A stretch of DNA of 8,173 bases. It comes from Candidatus Rifleibacteriota bacterium. Its GTDB lineage: Bacteria; Riflebacteria; Ozemobacteria; Ozemobacterales; Ozemobacteraceae. Below the pieces are notes generated by a model. That model worked only from the letters and a program-made list of their open reading frames with translations, made no database searches and was not told where the DNA came from. A program made the translations under genes and the position numbers. Numbering within the stretch: position 1 is the stretch's first letter; each line of letters begins with the position of its first letter. Shown piece after piece: positions 6,336-8,173 of the stretch. The DNA lies in NCBI GenBank assembly GCA_022704885.1, contig JAKJFO010000183.1, positions 1 through 8,173 of the forward strand. Reading direction: 5' to 3'.

Positions 6336-7825
6336 AATATGGGTTTATGCCAGCGATGCCCGTATTTTGCCAGCAGGTTTGCTGATTCTTCCGGGCCGAT
6401 GCTGCCTGCTTTGTAGGGATAGATGGGTTGTCTGCTGCTCTGCCAGGTCTCGATTATCGGGTCGATGAATTTCCATGATTCTTCAATCTCGCTGTTGCTG
6501 AGAAACAGCGCAGAGTCACCGTTAAGGGCATCGAGCAGCAGGCGCTCGTAGGCATCGGGCCGATAATCGCCAAATTCGCTGTCGTAAGAGAATTTCAGTC
6601 CGACATCCGATACCTGCAGCTGCATTCCGGGCGGCTTCGAATTGACCTTGAGAATAATGCCTTCGTTCGGCTGAATTCTGATATGCAGACGATTCGGCTC
6701 GATTTTTCCGCCAAAATCCTTGAAAATAGAGTGGGGGATCGGTTTGAAACTGACGACGATCTCGGTCACGTTGCGTTCGAGTCTTTTGCCAGCTTGCAGA
6801 TAGAACGGTACACCGCCCCAGCGCCAGTTGTCGACGAAAACACGGCAGGCTGCGTAAGTTTCGGTCTGCGAATTCGGCTGCACGCCGTTTTCCTGAAGGT
6901 AACCAGGAACCGGCTTTTTGTCGATTTCGCCGGCTACATACTGAGCTCTCACCGTTTCTGCAGCGACTTCTTCCGGGCGATATCTGCGCAGAGCCTTGAG
7001 CACTTTGTTCTTTTCGAGGTGCAGGTCGCCGGGTTTGTGAGACAGCGGCGGTTCCATGGCCACCATGCAGAGAACCTGCAGAAGATGATTCTGCACGACG
7101 TCACGCAGTATGCCTGACTGATCAAAATAACCGGCCCGCCCACCGATACCGATGTTTTCGGAAAACGATATCTGCACATTATCGATGAAACGGTTGCTCC
7201 AGAGCGGTTCGAAAAATGTGTTGGCAAAACGCATGAACAGTATGTTCTGTACAGCCTCTTTGCCGAGATAATGGTCTATGCGCAGTATCTGTTGCTCTTT
7301 GAATGCCTCGAGCAGACTTTGATTGAGCTCTATAGCCGTTTTGAGATTCTGCCCGAAGGGTTTCTCGACAAGAATGCGTTCGGGGCAGTGAACGTCAGTA
7401 TTAGCCTCTGAAAATGGCTTGATAAGTCGAATGAAACTTTGCATGCTGCTTGGCGGAACCGCCAGATAAAAGAGGCGGGCCGGCGCTGCCTGCGGTTCTG
7501 CCGCCAGCAGTCTGCTCTTGAAATCTTCGGCTTCGTTAGCCATGGCCGGGTTGGCGCGCAGATATCTGATGCGGCTTTTCAGGCCGTTGAAACCATTGGC
7601 GAAGCGGGTATCTTTCTTGAACAGTATCGCTTCGCGCTGCGTCAGATGCTCTAAAAAAGCTTCTGTGCTCATGTCGGCGCGGCCGGTCACGAATACATGA
7701 AAATCGTTAGCCAGCAGCCCGGCATCATGCAGCCGGCACAGGGCCGGCAGCAGTTTGCGACTCGCCAGATCGCCGGTTCCACCAAAGATTACTATCGATG
7801 CCGCACAGAAAAATTGTGGGCTCAT
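6332..7825 (-). CDS. zwf: Glucose-6-phosphate 1-dehydrogenase
   Basis: This 497-residue cytosolic enzyme oxidises glucose-6-phosphate to 6-phosphogluconolactone with NAD(P)+, the entry to the oxidative pentose phosphate pathway. The Rossmann loop reads IFGGTGDLASRKLLPAL (13-29), EKPFG is at 154-158, and the substrate signature RIDHYLGKE (182-190) is intact. Asp184, His185 and the histidine in DVVQNH (247) keep the spacing of the catalytic Asp177/His178/His240 set described in the Leuconostoc enzyme. Length is normal. The start overlaps the stop of the cysteine-rich gene (ATGA), with AAGGA about 12 bases upstream; the end overlaps pgl in the same way. The three genes are therefore likely one operon. 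The glycine-rich loop has GGTGDLA where many family members have GASGDLA, a tolerated variant. NADP versus NAD preference cannot be read reliably here. Confidence 0.96.
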   Translation of the reverse strand: MSPQFFCAASIVIFGGTGDLASRKLLPALCRLHDAGLLANDFHVFVTGRADMSTEAFLEHLTQREAILFKKDTRFANGFNGLKSRIRYLRANPAMANEAEDFKSRLLAAEPQAAPARLFYLAVPPSSMQSFIRLIKPFSEANTDVHCPERILVEKPFGQNLKTAIELNQSLLEAFKEQQILRIDHYLGKEAVQNILFMRFANTFFEPLWSNRFIDNVQISFSENIGIGGRAGYFDQSGILRDVVQNHLLQVLCMVAMEPPLSHKPGDLHLEKNKVLKALRRYRPEEVAAETVRAQYVAGEIDKKPVPGYLQENGVQPNSQTETYAACRVFVDNWRWGGVPFYLQAGKRLERNVTEIVVSFKPIPHSIFKDFGGKIEPNRLHIRIQPNEGIILKVNSKPPGMQLQVSDVGLKFSYDSEFGDYRPDAYERLLLDALNGDSALFLSNSEIEESWKFIDPIIETWQSSRQPIYPYKAGSIGPEESANLLAKYGHRWHKPIL

Positions 7826-8010
7826 TTTTTCTGTTTATCCTTGATAAAAGCCTGAATACTGCGGTCATAGGTCTTTTCGCCGGCAGCGCTGAAAAAACAG
7901 CCGGGTATCTCACCCATATTGCGGTGATAAGCGACGCACTCACAGCATTTCTGACGTTTGCCACAGGAATAAGTGCAGGCACAGGGCAGTTTGTTCGAGC
8001 AGTCAGCCAT
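7822..8010 (-). CDS. Small cysteine-rich protein, DUF6485-like
   Basis: This 62-residue protein has eight cysteines (4, 10, 12, 16, 22, 23, 25, 38), arranged C-X5-C-X-C-X3-C-X5-CC-X-C-X12-C. The motif CCECVAYHR (22-30), then GEIPGCFF (33-40) and EKTYDRSI (45-52), matches my memory of the DUF6485 family, whose function is not established. The cysteine array suggests a bound zinc ion or an Fe-S cluster; this is inference. There is no signal peptide. The ATG at 8010 is chosen because GGAGG lies six bases before it; a TTG at 8037 in the same frame would add nine residues but has no such site. Its stop overlaps the zwf start by four bases, so the two are probably co-translated. A link to redox supply by Zwf is suggested by position only. 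Confidence 0.82.
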   Translation of the reverse strand: MADCSNKLPCACTYSCGKRQKCCECVAYHRNMGEIPGCFFSAAGEKTYDRSIQAFIKDKQKK

Positions 8011-8016
8011 TTTTGT

Positions 8017-8021
8017 CCTCC
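8017..8021 (-). promoter_or_regulatory. Ribosome binding site of the cysteine-rich gene
   Basis: Minus-strand GGAGG six bases before the ATG at 8010. It decides between that ATG and the in-frame TTG at 8037, because it would lie inside the longer version. Confidence 0.8.
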
Positions 8022-8076
8022 ATTTTGCGCGTTTCAATCAATTTTTTGTTTTGAGCCATATTTTGCAGATCCATTT

Positions 8077-8104
8077 ATGATGAACTTATCTGTCAATTCA
8101 TCAT
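8077..8104. repeat. Inverted repeat with a -35-like element in its spacer, possible operator
   Basis: Arms ATGATGAA (8077-8084) and TTCATCAT (8097-8104) are perfect inverted copies separated by 12 bases, so arm centres are 20 bases apart, about two helical turns. The spacer holds TTGACA on the minus strand (8091-8096), upstream of the cysteine-rich/zwf/pgl unit. A -10 at the matching distance is poor (TGGATC at 17 bases), so promoter identity is uncertain. A hairpin role is less likely because the arms are AT-rich and no T-run follows. Confidence 0.4.
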
Positions 8105-8172
8105 CGCCTGGTAAACAGCTTCTTTACGTTTTTGCGCGCGCGGTTCAGGCTAAGGCAGGCGCTCACCAGTTT
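8101..8172 (-). CDS. Possible C-terminal end of an upstream minus-strand gene
   Basis: A minus-strand frame is open from the right edge to TGA at 8101-8103, giving 23 residues rich in Lys and Arg (ending NVKKLFTRR). Its third codon positions are mostly G or C, more like neighbouring genes than the opposing frame. It is too short to identify. The competing reading is the start of a plus-strand gene at 8077 or 8080, which has no ribosome binding site. Confidence 0.35.
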   Translation of the reverse strand, partial: KLVSACLSLNRARKNVKKLFTRR

Positions 8173-8173
8173 A

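Noticed and set aside
8011..8037. Upstream TTG start at 8037 for the cysteine-rich protein
   Set aside because: The GGAGG site lies inside that extension and points to the ATG at 8010, and the family begins near that methionine.
8077..8173. Start of a plus-strand gene at ATG 8077 or 8080 running off the right edge
   Set aside because: No Shine-Dalgarno sequence precedes it, and its codon third positions look less like the neighbouring genes than the opposing minus frame does.

Overview
This 8.2 kb window is gene-dense bacterial chromosome, mostly housekeeping genes plus two less ordinary loci. Base composition looks balanced (near 50% GC by eye), Shine-Dalgarno sites are clear (GGAGG, AGAGGTG), and genes are tightly packed with 4-base stop/start overlaps. 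This suggests a free-living heterotrophic bacterium that uses the oxidative pentose phosphate pathway. The sequence does not allow a firm lineage call. I see no insertion sequence, phage gene, tRNA, rRNA or CRISPR array.

Left part, minus strand: truC (tRNA pseudouridine-65 synthase, 1038-1772) is followed 49 bases later by a gene that runs off the left edge (start at 988). Its 329 visible residues hold about five vault-type repeats and then an SPFH/shoulder-like domain. This is the layout of eukaryotic major vault protein (MVP), and it is the most striking content of the window. Because the gene has no stop inside the window, a simple ORF scan misses it and shows only antisense shadows.

Middle, plus strand: after a 368-base intergenic region comes a two-gene cassette (2141-4800). 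A NodU/CmcH/TobZ-type O-carbamoyltransferase is followed two bases after its stop by a radical-SAM-like protein with a C-X6-C-X2-C cluster motif. The tight coupling suggests one pathway, probably making a carbamoylated product that I cannot name. The cassette ends four bases from a convergent gene.

Right part, minus strand: a compact unit reads leftward. A 62-residue cysteine-rich protein (DUF6485-like) overlaps zwf (glucose-6-phosphate dehydrogenase), which overlaps pgl (6-phosphogluconolactonase); both junctions are ATGA. Zwf and Pgl are the first two steps of the oxidative pentose phosphate pathway and supply NADPH. After 115 bases lies a UPF0173 metallo-beta-lactamase-fold hydrolase with its own ribosome binding site and an upstream perfect palindrome. 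An inverted repeat with a TTGACA in its spacer lies upstream of the cysteine-rich gene. The last 70 bases may hold the C-terminal end of another minus-strand gene.
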